NCBI GenBank assembly: GCA_009885825.1
Contig: VFJY01000080.1
Span: 1-57,384, forward strand
Direction: 5' to 3'
Length of the DNA: 57,384 nucleotides
Source of the DNA: Rhodobiaceae bacterium
GTDB lineage: Bacteria > Pseudomonadota > Alphaproteobacteria > Rhizobiales > Aestuariivirgaceae
Shown here: positions 24,627 to 34,739 of the stretch, in pieces
Layout of the letters: every line of letters begins with the position of its first letter
Numbering within the stretch: the stretch's first letter is position 1
The notes under the pieces: generated by a model
Databases searched by the model: none
What the model was told of the DNA's origin: nothing
Seen by the model: only the letters and a program-made list of their open reading frames with translations
Translations under genes and position numbers: made by a program

Positions 24627-27133
24627 ATGTACGATTGTGGTTCCGCTTCGCATCCCGTGAACTGCGATCAGGTCTCAAGGGATTCTGGATTTTTCTCACC
24701 TGCCTCGCCCTCGGCACCGCAGCCATCGCCATCATAGGCTCTTTGTCCGCCTCAATTGAGCGCGGACTTAGCGAGCAGGGCCAACCCTTGCTGGGTGGCG
24801 ACGTTGAATTCGCCCTTGTCCACCGCGAAGCGACCGACAAGGAGCTGGGCTTCATCAAAAGCCAGGGTGAAGTCAGCCGAGTGGCAACACTCCGGGCCAT
24901 GGCCGTTGCCCCTGAAACCACAACGCTGGTTGAAATCAAGGCGATTGACAGTCTCTATCCTCTCTATGGCCGTGTCATTCTGGAAAACGCGAAGGAACTG
25001 AAGTCGGCCACGGCTCTTCTTGGTGTGGCTGTCGATCCGCTGCTGCTCGGCAGGCTTGGCGTGAAACTTGGCGACAGGATAAAAATTGGCGCGCGGGAGT
25101 TTGAAATTCAGGGCGTGATCACCACCGAGCCTGATCGCATCTCCGATGGATTCATTCTGGGGCCCCGCATTCTCATGAGCGCCGATGCGCTGCGGGCAAC
25201 GGGCCTCATTCAGCCCGGCAGCCTGATCACCTATCGCTACCGCGTCAAACTTGCAGGCAATCAGGATCTGGGCGCCGCAAAGGACTTGGAGGAATTGGCA
25301 AGAACCGAATATCCCGACGCCGGCTGGCAAGTGCGCTCCCGCGACCGGGCCGCCCAGGGTGCTGAAAATTTTGTCGAGCGCCTTTCCTATTTCATGACGC
25401 TGGTGGGCTTGACCTCGCTGATCGTCGGCGGCGCCGGCATCGCCAATGCGGTTGCGGCTTTCATTGACCGCCGTATTGGCACCATTGCCACGCTGAAATG
25501 CCTTGGCGCGCCGGCGCGGGATGTTTTCGGGATATATCTGACTGAAATATTGCTCGTTGCCCTTCTCGGCATAGCGCTCGGCGTGAGCGCTGGCGCCATG
25601 ACACCCGTGCTCGCCCACACCTATCTGCAAAATATTCTGCCCCTGCCGCTCACATCGCAAGTCGAGATCATCCCACTCGCATTGACGGCAGCCCTTGGCC
25701 TGCTGGTAACCCTGGCTTTTTCAATTTGGCCGTTGGCGCGCACCCATCAGGTTCCGGCCTCGGCCCTGTTCCGGCACCGCATTGTGCAACTCGACACATG
25801 GCCCCGCTGGCCCTACCTCTTAGGCATTGCCGCGGCGCTCGCATGTATAGCCGCTTTGATCTTCCTGAGTTTCGAAAACCAGCGCGCCACCGCCTATTAC
25901 CTGGGTGGACTGGTCATCAGTTTTGGTGTCTTGCTGGGATTGGCCTCCACTATCATTAAGCTCGCCGAAAAATCGCCGAAACCCAGATCCACCATTCTGC
26001 GCTACGCCATTTCAAACCTCTACCGGCCCGGCTCATCAGCAAAGTCCGCCATTCTGGCGCTGGGCCTGGGCCTCACGCTGTTTGTGACCCTTGCCTTGAC
26101 CGACCGAACCATCAGCCAGGAACTGCGCGCCGGAATTCCCGAAAAGGCCCCGGCTTTTTTCTTTCTCGATGTCAGAAACGAGGAGCTTCCTGTCTTTTCC
26201 GCAGCGGTCAGGAAATTTGAAGGCGTGGAAAAAATCGACACCGCACCGATGCTGCGCGGGCGCATTGTGAGGATTGGCGAGATCGCCGCCGACAAGGTGG
26301 CAACGCAAGGCGATGGAAGCTGGGCATTGCGCGGCGACCGGGGACTGACCTATGCCGAAACCCTGCCGCAAAATTCAACCCTCGTTGAGGGTCAATGGTG
26401 GGAAAAAGACTATGGTGGTCCGCCGCTGGTGTCCTTCGTTGATGAAGTCGCCGCCGACATCGGCCTCAAGATTGGAGATTCCATAACAGTCAATGTGCTG
26501 GGCCGCGATGTGACGGCCAGGGTAGCGAACTTCCGCCAGGTGAGCTGGCGCAGCATGGGCATCAATTTTGTCATGGTGTTTTCACCCAACACGCTGAAGT
26601 CCGCGCCCCATAGTCATATCGTGACCGTTGAAATGGAAGGCGGTGATGAGGCCAAATTGTTGAACGATGTCGCCCGCGCCTTCCCCTCCGTCACGGCGGT
26701 GCGGGTGAAGGACGCTCTCGCCACGATCAGCGATCTTCTCGGAAAAATGCTGGCTGCCATCCGCGGGGCCAATGCGCTGACGCTGCTCACCGGCGTTCTG
26801 GTTCTATCCGGCGCCTTGGCTGCGGGCCTCTCCAGCCGCACCTATGAGGCGGTTGTTCTCAAAACCTATGGCGCATCGCGGTTCCAGCTCATGGGCGCCT
26901 TCGTCATTGAGTATGCAATCCTGGGTCTTGCCGCTGCTGTTTTTGGCGTCGGGGTGGGCTCCCTTGGCTCCTGGTTTCTGGCCGCATGGATTCTGGAAAT
27001 GCAATGGAGCTTCTCGATTTGGGTGGCGGCAACAACGGCTCTGCTCGCCATGGTCATAACAATTGCCGCAGGCCTCATCGTAACCTGGCGGGCGCTTGCC
27101 GCAAAGCCCGCCCCCATTCTAAGAAACGAGTAG
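24623..27133 (+). CDS. ybbP: ABC transporter permease YbbP-like (FtsX/MacB fold)
   Basis: This is an 836-residue inner-membrane permease with ten predicted helices in two FtsX-like blocks, plus large periplasmic segments. The N-terminal helix is LKGFWIFLTCLALGTAAIAIIG. FtsX motifs include LTSLIVGGAGIANAVAAFID with IGTIATLKCLGAPARDV, and near the C-terminus LTLLTGVLVLSGALAAGL with EAVVLKTYGASRFQL. The start is coupled to ybbA. The length matches YbbP. Confidence 0.93.
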   Translation: MNVRLWFRFASRELRSGLKGFWIFLTCLALGTAAIAIIGSLSASIERGLSEQGQPLLGGDVEFALVHREATDKELGFIKSQGEVSRVATLRAMAVAPETTTLVEIKAIDSLYPLYGRVILENAKELKSATALLGVAVDPLLLGRLGVKLGDRIKIGAREFEIQGVITTEPDRISDGFILGPRILMSADALRATGLIQPGSLITYRYRVKLAGNQDLGAAKDLEELARTEYPDAGWQVRSRDRAAQGAENFVERLSYFMTLVGLTSLIVGGAGIANAVAAFIDRRIGTIATLKCLGAPARDVFGIYLTEILLVALLGIALGVSAGAMTPVLAHTYLQNILPLPLTSQVEIIPLALTAALGLLVTLAFSIWPLARTHQVPASALFRHRIVQLDTWPRWPYLLGIAAALACIAALIFLSFENQRATAYYLGGLVISFGVLLGLASTIIKLAEKSPKPRSTILRYAISNLYRPGSSAKSAILALGLGLTLFVTLALTDRTISQELRAGIPEKAPAFFFLDVRNEELPVFSAAVRKFEGVEKIDTAPMLRGRIVRIGEIAADKVATQGDGSWALRGDRGLTYAETLPQNSTLVEGQWWEKDYGGPPLVSFVDEVAADIGLKIGDSITVNVLGRDVTARVANFRQVSWRSMGINFVMVFSPNTLKSAPHSHIVTVEMEGGDEAKLLNDVARAFPSVTAVRVKDALATISDLLGKMLAAIRGANALTLLTGVLVLSGALAAGLSSRTYEAVVLKTYGASRFQLMGAFVIEYAILGLAAAVFGVGVGSLGSWFLAAWILEMQWSFSIWVAATTALLAMVITIAAGLIVTWRALAAKPAPILRNE

Positions 27134-27165
27134 AAATTCGAGGGCTTTCAAGCTAGTGGAAAGCC

Positions 27166-27750
27166 ATGGTTGCACTCAATCGCATTTATACCCGCACCGG
27201 CGACAAGGGCGAAACAGCCTTGGGCTCAGGCGCGCGCGTTTCCAAAGCCCACCTTCGTATTCACGCCTATGGCACCGTCGATGAAACCAACTCCGTGATC
27301 GGTGTCGCCAGGCTTCATACCAGCACTGGCCCCTTCATCAAACTGGACCTGATGCTGGCCCGCATCCAGAATGAATTGTTTGATCTGGGCGCCGATCTCT
27401 GCGTTCCCGATACGGGCGAAAAGCTTGATTACGAACCCTTGCGCATCCTGCCCAGGCAATATGAAAGGCTGGAACAGGAAATTGATGACCTCAACGCCGA
27501 GCTGGCTCCGCTGCGCTCCTTCGTATTGCCGGCTGGCCAGGCTGCGGCGAGCCATCTCCATGTGGCGCGCACTGTTTGCAGGCGGGCTGAACGCTTGATT
27601 GTCGAGTTGCAGTCCCAAAACAACGAGCATGTCAGCGAAGGCGCCATTGCCTACATCAACCGGCTCTCGGATTTCCTCTTTGTCGCCAGCCGCTGGGTCA
27701 ACGCGAAAACCACCGGCGATGTGCTGTGGGTTCCAGGACAAACCCGCTAG
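27166..27750 (+). CDS. Cob(I)alamin adenosyltransferase, PduO type
   Basis: This enzyme transfers an adenosyl group from ATP to cob(I)alamin, making adenosylcobalamin. The 194-residue protein shows the PduO/ATR core: RIYTRTGDKGETALGSGARV (ATP binding), YGTVDETNSVIGVAR, FVLPAGQAAASHLHVARTVCRRAER, and INRLSDFLFVASRWVN. It would supply coenzyme for NrdJ in this window and for the B12 mutases of the ethylmalonyl-CoA pathway. The next gene starts within its stop (TAGTG). Confidence 0.96.
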   Translation: MVALNRIYTRTGDKGETALGSGARVSKAHLRIHAYGTVDETNSVIGVARLHTSTGPFIKLDLMLARIQNELFDLGADLCVPDTGEKLDYEPLRILPRQYERLEQEIDDLNAELAPLRSFVLPAGQAAASHLHVARTVCRRAERLIVELQSQNNEHVSEGAIAYINRLSDFLFVASRWVNAKTTGDVLWVPGQTR

Positions 27751-28439
27751 TGTTCATTCCCCTCCATGACAACACGCCCCTGAAAGTCATCCGCTTTCAA
27801 TATGTGACACTTGCGATCATTGCGGGCAACGTCATTATTTTTTTGATGACAGGCGCATTTCAATCTGAACAGTTCCTGGGCAGCGTTGCGACCACCTTTG
27901 GCGTTGTCCCTTCTGATCTCACCCAAGGGCCATTTCAAAACGCCGTCCAAAATCCCATTCCAGAGCCTGCCACCCTCGTCAGCTACATGTTCCTCCACGC
28001 TGGCTGGCTGCATTTGATTTCCAACATGCTGTTTCTCTGGGTCTTCGCCGACAACGTGGAAGATGCGTTTGGTTACGTCGCGTTCACTTTGTTTTATCTT
28101 CTCTGCGGAATTGCAGGCGCCCTGGCCCATGTGGCGATGGCGCCAAATTCGCCTTCTCCCCTGATTGGCGCCTCCGGGGCGGTTTCCGGCGTAATCGCGT
28201 CCTATATGCTGCTCTATCCCAAGGCCAGGGTTTGGATACTGCTTTTCATGCGAATTCCACTCCGCATATCTGCTGTCTGGGTTTTGGGTGGCTGGTTCCT
28301 GTTGCAGATTGTGAGCGTGTACCTGGATTTTGGCGGTGATGAGCAAGTGGCCTGGTGGGCCCATATTGGTGGCTTTGCCGCAGGCCTTGTTCTAACGCTC
28401 ATTCTGCGCTCAAAGCTTCTGATCAGCCCGCAAAGCTAA
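27750..28439 (+). CDS. Rhomboid family intramembrane serine protease
   Basis: This is a 229-residue, six-helix membrane protease. Rhomboid features are GWLHLISNMLFLWVFADNVED, the catalytic serine in PLIGASGAVSGVIASYML (GASG), and the partner histidine in WWAHIGGFAAGLVLTL. The start is GTG 27750, overlapping the adenosyltransferase stop; the frame is open upstream but homology begins here (MFIPLHDNTPLK). Cellular substrates are unknown. Confidence 0.93.
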   Translation: MFIPLHDNTPLKVIRFQYVTLAIIAGNVIIFLMTGAFQSEQFLGSVATTFGVVPSDLTQGPFQNAVQNPIPEPATLVSYMFLHAGWLHLISNMLFLWVFADNVEDAFGYVAFTLFYLLCGIAGALAHVAMAPNSPSPLIGASGAVSGVIASYMLLYPKARVWILLFMRIPLRISAVWVLGGWFLLQIVSVYLDFGGDEQVAWWAHIGGFAAGLVLTLILRSKLLISPQS

Positions 28440-28533
28440 AGGGGTCGGGAAGCATGTGTGCCATGTCGGTGCCGGAATTGACTGCGGCGACCCCGCCAAC
28501 TAGGTTCCGCGCAAGCTTGATATGAGGGTTATA

Positions 28534-29280
28534 ATGAAGGTTTTGGTGGCCGTTAAACGGGTTGTCGATTACAACGTGAAAATTCGCGTGCGCGCCGATG
28601 GGTCCGGCGTTGAGCTGGCAAACGTCAAAATGTCCATGAATCCCTTTGATGAAATTGGTGTTGAAGAAGCCATACGGCTGAAGGAAGCGGGCAAGGCAAC
28701 CGAGGTCATAGCCGTCACCATTGGGCCAGCGCAGGCCCAGGAAACGCTGCGCACCGCTCTCGCCATGGGCGCCGACCGCGCCATTCTGGTGAAGAGCGAA
28801 GACTATGTGGAGCCGCTGGGCGTTGCCAAAATTCTCAAAGGCGTGGTTGAGGCTGAAAAGCCCGATATCGTCATTCTCGGCAAGCAGGCCATTGACGATG
28901 ACTGCAATCAAACGGGCCAGATGCTGTCCGCGCTCCTGGGTTGGGCGCAAGCCACGGCCTGTTCCAAGCTGGAGCCGGGCGCTGGCGAAGCAATCATCAC
29001 GCGCGAAATTGATGGCGGCCTGCAAACCCTGAAAGTCAAAATGCCGCTTGTCGTCACCACCGACTTGCGATTGAACCAGCCGCGCTATGCCTCGCTTCCC
29101 AACATCATGAAGGCGAAGAAAAAACCTCTTGATGAAAGGACACCGGCTGATTACGGCGCCGATGTAAAACCAAGATTGAAGGTCATCAAAACCGTTGAAC
29201 CGCCAAAACGCCTGGCCGGTATCAAGGTTAAATCCGTGGGTGAGCTCGTTTCCAGGCTCAAAGAAGCGGGAGCAATCTGA
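28534..29280 (+). CDS. etfB: Electron transfer flavoprotein beta subunit
   Basis: EtfB binds AMP and part of FAD in the ETF heterodimer, which carries electrons from acyl-CoA dehydrogenases to ETF-ubiquinone oxidoreductase. The 248-residue protein starts [19 protein letters not shown] and includes [18 protein letters not shown] and [25 protein letters not shown] five bases before ATG 28534 decides the start over an ATG four codons earlier. etfA begins two bases after its stop. Confidence 0.97.
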   Translation: MKVLVAVKRVVDYNVKIRVRADGSGVELANVKMSMNPFDEIGVEEAIRLKEAGKATEVIAVTIGPAQAQETLRTALAMGADRAILVKSEDYVEPLGVAKILKGVVEAEKPDIVILGKQAIDDDCNQTGQMLSALLGWAQATACSKLEPGAGEAIITREIDGGLQTLKVKMPLVVTTDLRLNQPRYASLPNIMKAKKKPLDERTPADYGADVKPRLKVIKTVEPPKRLAGIKVKSVGELVSRLKEAGAI

Positions 29281-29282
29281 TC

Positions 29283-30224
29283 ATGGCCGTGCTTCTCATC
29301 GCCGAACACGATAACAAGTCCTTGAAAGACGCGACCCACAAGGCGCTCACCGCCGCTCTCCAAATGGGCGGCGATGTGCATGTGCTGGTGGCCGGCAACA
29401 ATGCTGCGGCTGCCGCCGCACAGGCGGCCAAGCTGACCGGCGTCAAAAAAGTTCTGCACGCCGAAAGTGCCTTGTTTGAACGGCCATTGGCAGAACCCAT
29501 CGCCGCACAGATCGTGGCACTTGCTGGAAGCTATGAACACTTCGTGGCCGCAGCCACCACCAACGGCAAGAACTACATGCCAAGGCTTGCCGCCCTTCTC
29601 GATGTGATGCAGATCTCTGATATTTCCGAGGTGAAGTCCTCTGATACATTTGTGCGGTTGATTTATGCGGGAAATGCCGTCCAGACTGTTCAGGCGACTG
29701 ACGCCAAGAAAGTTGTCACAGTCCGCACCGCTTCATTTGCGGCAACAGACGAGTCTGGCTCGGCCTCGATTGAAAAAATCAATGCCGTAGCCGATCCGGG
29801 CCTCTCAACCTACCAAAGCGAAAACCTCACCAAGTCTGATCGTCCTGAATTGACGTCTGCCAAGGTCATCGTGTCAGGCGGGCGCGGCATGCAAAATGGT
29901 GAAAACTTCAAAATGCTTGAAGCCGTGGCCAAACAGCTTGGCGCTGCCGTCGGCGCCTCCCGCGCCGCCGTTGACGCAGGCTATGTGCCCAATGACTATC
30001 AGGTGGGCCAGACTGGCAAAGTCGTAGCCCCCGATCTCTATATCGCCGTCGGTATCTCCGGCGCCATCCAGCATCTCGCCGGCATGAAAGATTCAAAAAT
30101 CATCGTCGCCATCAACAAGGACGAGGATGCGCCAATATTCCAGGTGGCGGATTTCGGCCTGGTGGCCGATCTTTTTGCCGCCGTGCCCGAATTGGCAATC
30201 GAATTGGCAAAGGTCGTCAAATAG
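29283..30224 (+). CDS. etfA: Electron transfer flavoprotein alpha subunit
   Basis: EtfA holds most of the FAD site of ETF. The 313-residue protein begins [11 protein letters not shown] and carries the C-terminal FAD domain: [64 protein letters not shown], and [21 protein letters not shown]. It pairs with etfB immediately upstream. A TTAACCAT half-site lies just after its stop (30240-30247). Confidence 0.97.
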   Translation: MAVLLIAEHDNKSLKDATHKALTAALQMGGDVHVLVAGNNAAAAAAQAAKLTGVKKVLHAESALFERPLAEPIAAQIVALAGSYEHFVAAATTNGKNYMPRLAALLDVMQISDISEVKSSDTFVRLIYAGNAVQTVQATDAKKVVTVRTASFAATDESGSASIEKINAVADPGLSTYQSENLTKSDRPELTSAKVIVSGGRGMQNGENFKMLEAVAKQLGAAVGASRAAVDAGYVPNDYQVGQTGKVVAPDLYIAVGISGAIQHLAGMKDSKIIVAINKDEDAPIFQVADFGLVADLFAAVPELAIELAKVVK

Positions 30225-30349
30225 AAGTTTGATAATTTATTAACCATATGTGGCGAGGTCTGGCATGTTCGCAGTCCATTATTCCAAAGCACCATTTTAA
30301 CCGCTCCATATACGGATTCTTCACGAGTCTGGTTTAGCCATCGAAACTG

Positions 30350-31075
30350 ATGACACACGCAATCAGCGAAGAAAATCAGGCGCCAGCGCCCCAATGGACT
30401 TGGGCCGGAGATTTGCTCGGGCGAATCGCAATTATCCTGGTTTTCGGCATGGGCATATTAGCCAAGTCAAGGGCCATCTATGGGAATGCGCTGGAATGGC
30501 TGGCGGCGTCGCCTGATTTTGAGATGCTTAAGCTGCTGTCAGAGCTGGCAAGTCTCGCTTTTCTCATTCTGGTCGTTTCAACCACCATCATCAGGCTGAA
30601 GCCATTGCGCTCCGCTGACGGCATCGAGCCGCGCTTCACTGCGCTCGCGGGCACATTTGCAACCGCCCTTATAATTTTGATTCCACCCACCGTCGTGCTT
30701 TCCCCAGCGCTCAAGATAGTGGCGCTTTGCCTCACTGCCGTGGGATTTTTGCTCTCGGCTTACGTGCTCTATTGGCTCGGCCGCTCATTCAGCATCATGG
30801 CCGAAGCTCGCCGCCTGGTGACAGCAGGCCCCTACAGGTTTGTGCGCCATCCCCTCTACGCCGTTGAGGAGATCGCCGTCATCGGCACCCTTATGTTGAA
30901 CTTGTCGCTGCCTGCAGTTTTGCTCATCGCGGCGCAATGGGCCTTACAGTTGCGCCGCATGCATCATGAAGAACTGGTGCTCGGCAAGGCTTTTCATGAA
31001 TACGCCGACTATGCGGCGCGGACACCCAAAGTCCTGCCCCGATTCAAGGCCACTCAGGCTCAAAAATCAGTTTGA
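30350..31075 (+). CDS. Membrane methyltransferase, ICMT/PEMT-like family
   Basis: This is a 241-residue protein with about five hydrophobic helices. The C-terminal signature [22 protein letters not shown], followed by [19 protein letters not shown], is that of isoprenylcysteine/phospholipid methyltransferase-like integral membrane enzymes, which use SAM. The substrate is unknown; a lipid or membrane-bound small molecule is likely. A fatty acid hydroxylase gene starts 17 bases downstream and a GST gene follows, suggesting a lipid-modification cluster. Confidence 0.8.
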   Translation: MTHAISEENQAPAPQWTWAGDLLGRIAIILVFGMGILAKSRAIYGNALEWLAASPDFEMLKLLSELASLAFLILVVSTTIIRLKPLRSADGIEPRFTALAGTFATALIILIPPTVVLSPALKIVALCLTAVGFLLSAYVLYWLGRSFSIMAEARRLVTAGPYRFVRHPLYAVEEIAVIGTLMLNLSLPAVLLIAAQWALQLRRMHHEELVLGKAFHEYADYAARTPKVLPRFKATQAQKSV

Positions 31076-31092
31076 GCACAAGGTGAAATTGA

Positions 31093-31893
31093 ATGGTCTT
31101 TCCTAATCCTCTATCACTCATTCTGGTAATGCTGATTTTCATTCCATTGGAACGGCTGCTGACACTCCGCCGCGAGCAGGGCATATTCCGGAGATCCTGG
31201 CAGCTTGATTCCACCTACTTTCTGTTGAATGGAATATTCATTGGCGCTGGCCTCAAGTTGATATTGTTGGCGGCTTTGGTACTCAGCGCCCTCATAGTGC
31301 CGTCAGAGTTCCGGTCCTGGGTCGGTTCACGGCCATTCTGGATCCAGCTGCCAGTCGTGCTACTCCTTTCTGATCTTGGTTTTTATGCAGCACACAGGAT
31401 GTTTCACAAGATACCGTGGCTCTGGAGGTTTCATGCGGTTCATCACAGCATCGAGGAAATGGACTGGCTTGCGGCCCACCGCGTGCATCCTTTCGACCAG
31501 ATACTCACCAAAGGTGCCTCGATTTTGCCAATCATCGCCCTGGGATTTTCGCCAGATGTCATTGCTGCCTACGCAGCACTGTATCAATGGCAGTCGTTGC
31601 TCATCCACTCCAATGTGAAGATCAACTTCGGACCATTGGCGCGCATCTTCGCCTCGCCCCATTTTCATCACTGGCATCATGCAAATCATAAGGAAGCCTA
31701 CGACAAGAATTTTGCGGGCCAGTTGTCGTTTCTCGACGCACTGTTCGGCACGTTGCACATGCCCGCTAACCAAATGCCAGAAAAATATGGCACGAACATG
31801 CCAGTTCCAAAAAGCTATGGTTCGCAATTGGCCTATCCATTCCAGCCAGATGTTTACAAACCCGTGAAACAGGCTACACCGCAAGAACCGTAA
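31093..31893 (+). CDS. Sterol desaturase / fatty acid hydroxylase superfamily protein
   Basis: This is a 266-residue integral membrane di-iron enzyme with the histidine clusters of the family: HRMFHKIPWLWRFHAVHHS (HxxxH and HxxHH types) and FHHWHHANHKEAYDKNF near the C-terminus. Members hydroxylate or desaturate membrane lipids. It follows the membrane methyltransferase by 17 bases and precedes a GST by 19, so the three are probably cotranscribed. The lipid substrate is unknown. Confidence 0.88.
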   Translation: MVFPNPLSLILVMLIFIPLERLLTLRREQGIFRRSWQLDSTYFLLNGIFIGAGLKLILLAALVLSALIVPSEFRSWVGSRPFWIQLPVVLLLSDLGFYAAHRMFHKIPWLWRFHAVHHSIEEMDWLAAHRVHPFDQILTKGASILPIIALGFSPDVIAAYAALYQWQSLLIHSNVKINFGPLARIFASPHFHHWHHANHKEAYDKNFAGQLSFLDALFGTLHMPANQMPEKYGTNMPVPKSYGSQLAYPFQPDVYKPVKQATPQEP

Positions 31894-31912
31894 ACACCAA
31901 ACCGATAATTCA

Positions 31913-32605
31913 ATGCTTTTGTATTCCGCGCCCCTCAGCCTCTTTGCCCGCAAGGTTGAAATCGCCTTGGCGGAAAAAGCGCTGAAATTTGAGCGCGTCA
32001 TGGTCCCCTTTAGTCAGACACGGGGCTATTCGCCAAAACACCCTGCCGTAGTGGCGGCAAATCCCAAGGAGCAGGTGCCCGTCCTCGTTGATGGTGGACT
32101 CACGCTTTATGATTCAACGGTTATTATCGAATATCTGGAAGAGGCCTATCCGCAGCACTCACTCATGCCGCAGGAAGCCGCAGCGCGCGCCAGGTGCCGG
32201 TTGCTGGAACTTGAGGCCGATGAAATCCTGCTGCCGCCTGTCAGAAAATTGATGCATCGCACGGAACTGCCCGGTCCTGACTTTGCCAGACACGAGCAAC
32301 AAGAAGCCGAAGCGGCGGAAGCCGAAAAGCTGATCCTTGGAAACTATAGTGCCCTGACTGCCAGGCTTGACTCACAGGAATTCTTCTGCGGCACATTCTC
32401 GCTGGCCGACATCGCAACTTTCATCGTATTGCACTATGGCATCCGCTTGGGCGGACCATCCCTCGCAAGCCATCAAAATCTTGAGGCTTGGTATCACCGG
32501 CTTTTGCTGCGCCCAGGTTTTGCGTTGGCCGTGCAAGAAATCGCCGCCGCTGATCGGGCGTTGTCACATCCCGTAGCGCCGCGCCAGCCTGGAAGCGACA
32601 AGTGA
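31913..32605 (+). CDS. Glutathione S-transferase family protein
   Basis: This is a 230-residue two-domain GST. The thioredoxin-like N-terminal domain starts LLYSAPLSLFARKVEIALAE and contains the glutathione gamma-Glu site NPKEQVPVLVDGGLTLYDST. The C-terminal helical domain has CGTFSLADIATFIVLHYGI. The catalytic Ser or Cys would lie in SAPLSLFAR. It follows the fatty acid hydroxylase gene. The 3' end overlaps the convergent MFS gene by 42 bases. Confidence 0.9.
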   Translation: MLLYSAPLSLFARKVEIALAEKALKFERVMVPFSQTRGYSPKHPAVVAANPKEQVPVLVDGGLTLYDSTVIIEYLEEAYPQHSLMPQEAAARARCRLLELEADEILLPPVRKLMHRTELPGPDFARHEQQEAEAAEAEKLILGNYSALTARLDSQEFFCGTFSLADIATFIVLHYGIRLGGPSLASHQNLEAWYHRLLLRPGFALAVQEIAAADRALSHPVAPRQPGSDK

Positions 32606-33742
32606 CATGACAACGGCCAAGACCAAAAAAATTGAGGCTGTCCAGGCAATGGAAACCGTTATTCCGTCTTCAATCACAACGCCGCCCGCCGCCGCGCCGA
32701 TGGATTGACCCAAATAGACTGCCGACGTGTTGAGCGCCACTGTGGCCGCAGCAAGGGCGGGCGCGACCGCCACCAGCCGGCTTTGTTGCAGGGAATTCGA
32801 AGAAAACGAGCCAAGCCCCCAGACCGTGCCTGCCACGCAGGCAAGTGCGTAGTTGCCAAAGAACATGCCGAACAGTCCCATGCCGGTGACAAGCGATAGC
32901 AGGGACACCAAAACCGCGCGGTCAACCCCCAGCCAGCCGATTGCCCGCGTGGCAAGATAGTTGCCAGAAACGCCAGCTACGCCAAAAATTGCAAACAGCA
33001 GGGCGATTTCACTTTGGCCTGCGCCAAAGGCTTCGCGAAGGGTTGGCGCCAGATAGCTCACCAGCGTAAATTGCCCCGACATGCTGAGCAAAGTCACCAG
33101 CATGACACACAGCAGCACCGGACTCCTCAACACCGCCAGCCATGATGAAAGCAGCAGGGGCTGCACCCGAAGACCGGGTTTGAGAGACACCCAAACACCT
33201 GCACAGGCAATTGCCGCAAGAGTGGCCATCGCCAGAAACGTGGCGCGCCAGCCAATTTCAGCAGCCAGCAGGCTTCCCAACGGAATGCCCAAAACAGAAG
33301 CCATGGACCAGCCAATAAAAATAAACGCAATCGCTTGCGACCGCTTTTCGGGCGGCACAATCAAGCCCACCGTGGCCGCCGCCTGGGGCGTAAACAGCGC
33401 GGCGGCGATCATGCTCACCGTTCGAATGGCGAGAAGCGACCAGAAGTCCGGGGCAAAGGCCGCCAGCGCATGGCCCACCGCATAGATCAGAGCCGCCGCC
33501 GCCAACAGCATGCGGCGATCAAACCGGCTGGTCAGGCCAGCCAGAAGCGGTGCGCCAAACCCCACAACCAAACCACCCGCAAAAAGCAATAATCCGGCGG
33601 TTGCTGGCGGCACATTGAGATCAGCGCCAAGGACATTAAGAAGCCCGGCGGGCAGCAAAACTCCCGTGCCAATGACGAAGTTGCCAAACAGCAGAGACCA
33701 TAGCGCAAGCCCGTGGCCCGTTTTGTCAGGCTTGTCTGTCAT
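32564..33742 (-). CDS. MFS transporter (DHA1-like drug:proton antiporter family)
   Basis: This is a 392-residue, twelve-helix transporter. It shows the N-terminal FVIGTGVLLPAGLLNVLGADL pattern of the YdhP/AraJ-like group and the inter-helix loop LTSRFDRRMLLAAAAL. An R/G-rich motif C equivalent is present around GWSMASVLGIPLGSLLAAEI. Such proteins export sugars, drugs or metabolites; the substrate is unknown. ATG 33742 is chosen for its GGAGG nine bases upstream, over an ORF extension to 33787. The end overlaps the GST gene. Confidence 0.87.
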   Translation of the reverse strand: MTDKPDKTGHGLALWSLLFGNFVIGTGVLLPAGLLNVLGADLNVPPATAGLLLFAGGLVVGFGAPLLAGLTSRFDRRMLLAAAALIYAVGHALAAFAPDFWSLLAIRTVSMIAAALFTPQAAATVGLIVPPEKRSQAIAFIFIGWSMASVLGIPLGSLLAAEIGWRATFLAMATLAAIACAGVWVSLKPGLRVQPLLLSSWLAVLRSPVLLCVMLVTLLSMSGQFTLVSYLAPTLREAFGAGQSEIALLFAIFGVAGVSGNYLATRAIGWLGVDRAVLVSLLSLVTGMGLFGMFFGNYALACVAGTVWGLGSFSSNSLQQSRLVAVAPALAAATVALNTSAVYLGQSIGAAAGGVVIEDGITVSIAWTASIFLVLAVVMSLVASRLARRYGM

Positions 33743-33863
33743 TGGCCCCAACCTCCAAAATAACGTATTTGTAACGCGATGCTGCACTTGCGAAATAGAC
33801 TTGCTCTAACTCCATACACGCTATAGGTTCAACATCTAAAGCCAATTGAGTTACTGAAAAGTC

Positions 33864-34739
33864 ATGAAGATCAAGAAAGTCGGCATCATTGGCGCAGGCC
33901 AAATGGGAAGCGGCATTGCCCATGTCTGCGCTCTCGCAGGCTTTGAAGTCGGCGTCAATGATGTGAGCAAGGATCGCATCGATGCCGGACTGAACACCAT
34001 CGCTGGCAATCTTGGGCGGCAGCTGAAATCGGGCAAGATCACCGAAGCGGCCAGAGATGCCGCCCTGAAACTGATCAAGCCCGTGGAAAGCTACGAGGGC
34101 TTCGCCGATTTCGATCTGGTGATAGAATCGGCCATTGAAGACGAGCAGGTCAAGCGCAAGATATTCCAGGCCCTTTGCCCCCATTTGCAGCCCCACACCA
34201 TTGTGGCTTCCAACACGTCGTCGATCTCAATCACGCGGCTGGCGGCGGTCACCGGCCGCCCCGAAAAATTCATGGGCATCCACTTCATGAATCCCGTACC
34301 AGTGATGGATCTGGTCGAGCTTATTCGCGGCATTGCAACCGATGAACCGACCTTTGCCACAGTCACCGAATTTACCCTGGCCCTGCACAAGACCATTGCG
34401 GTGGCTGAAGATTTTCCGGCCTTCATCGTCAACCGCATTCTCCTGCCGATGATCAACGAGGCGATTTATACACTATATGAAGGTGTGGGCGGAGTTGACG
34501 CCATTGACACCGCAATGCGTTTGGGCGCCAAGCATCCGATGGGGCCGCTGGAGCTGGCGGATTTCATCGGCCTCGACACCTGCCTGTCGGTGATGCAGGT
34601 GCTGTACGAGGGCTTGGCCGATTCAAAATATCGCCCCTGCCCATTGCTGGTGAAATATGTGGAAGCCGGCTGGCTGGGCCGCAAAACCAACCGTGGTTTC
34701 TATGACTACCGGGGGGAAAAGCCGGTTCCGACGCGTTAA
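33864..34739 (+). CDS. 3-hydroxybutyryl-CoA / 3-hydroxyacyl-CoA dehydrogenase
   Basis: This 291-residue enzyme oxidises L-3-hydroxyacyl-CoA with NAD. It has the Rossmann start VGIIGAGQMGSGIAHVCAL, then FDLVIESAIEDEQVKRKIF, SNTSSISITRLA, and the HCDH signature MGIHFMNPVPVMDLVELI with FPAFIVNRILLPMINEA. The length fits the single-function Hbd/PaaH form. It fits with etfAB and the CoA-ester genes of this window. The end overlaps the convergent TlpA gene by four bases. Confidence 0.93.
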   Translation: MKIKKVGIIGAGQMGSGIAHVCALAGFEVGVNDVSKDRIDAGLNTIAGNLGRQLKSGKITEAARDAALKLIKPVESYEGFADFDLVIESAIEDEQVKRKIFQALCPHLQPHTIVASNTSSISITRLAAVTGRPEKFMGIHFMNPVPVMDLVELIRGIATDEPTFATVTEFTLALHKTIAVAEDFPAFIVNRILLPMINEAIYTLYEGVGGVDAIDTAMRLGAKHPMGPLELADFIGLDTCLSVMQVLYEGLADSKYRPCPLLVKYVEAGWLGRKTNRGFYDYRGEKPVPTR

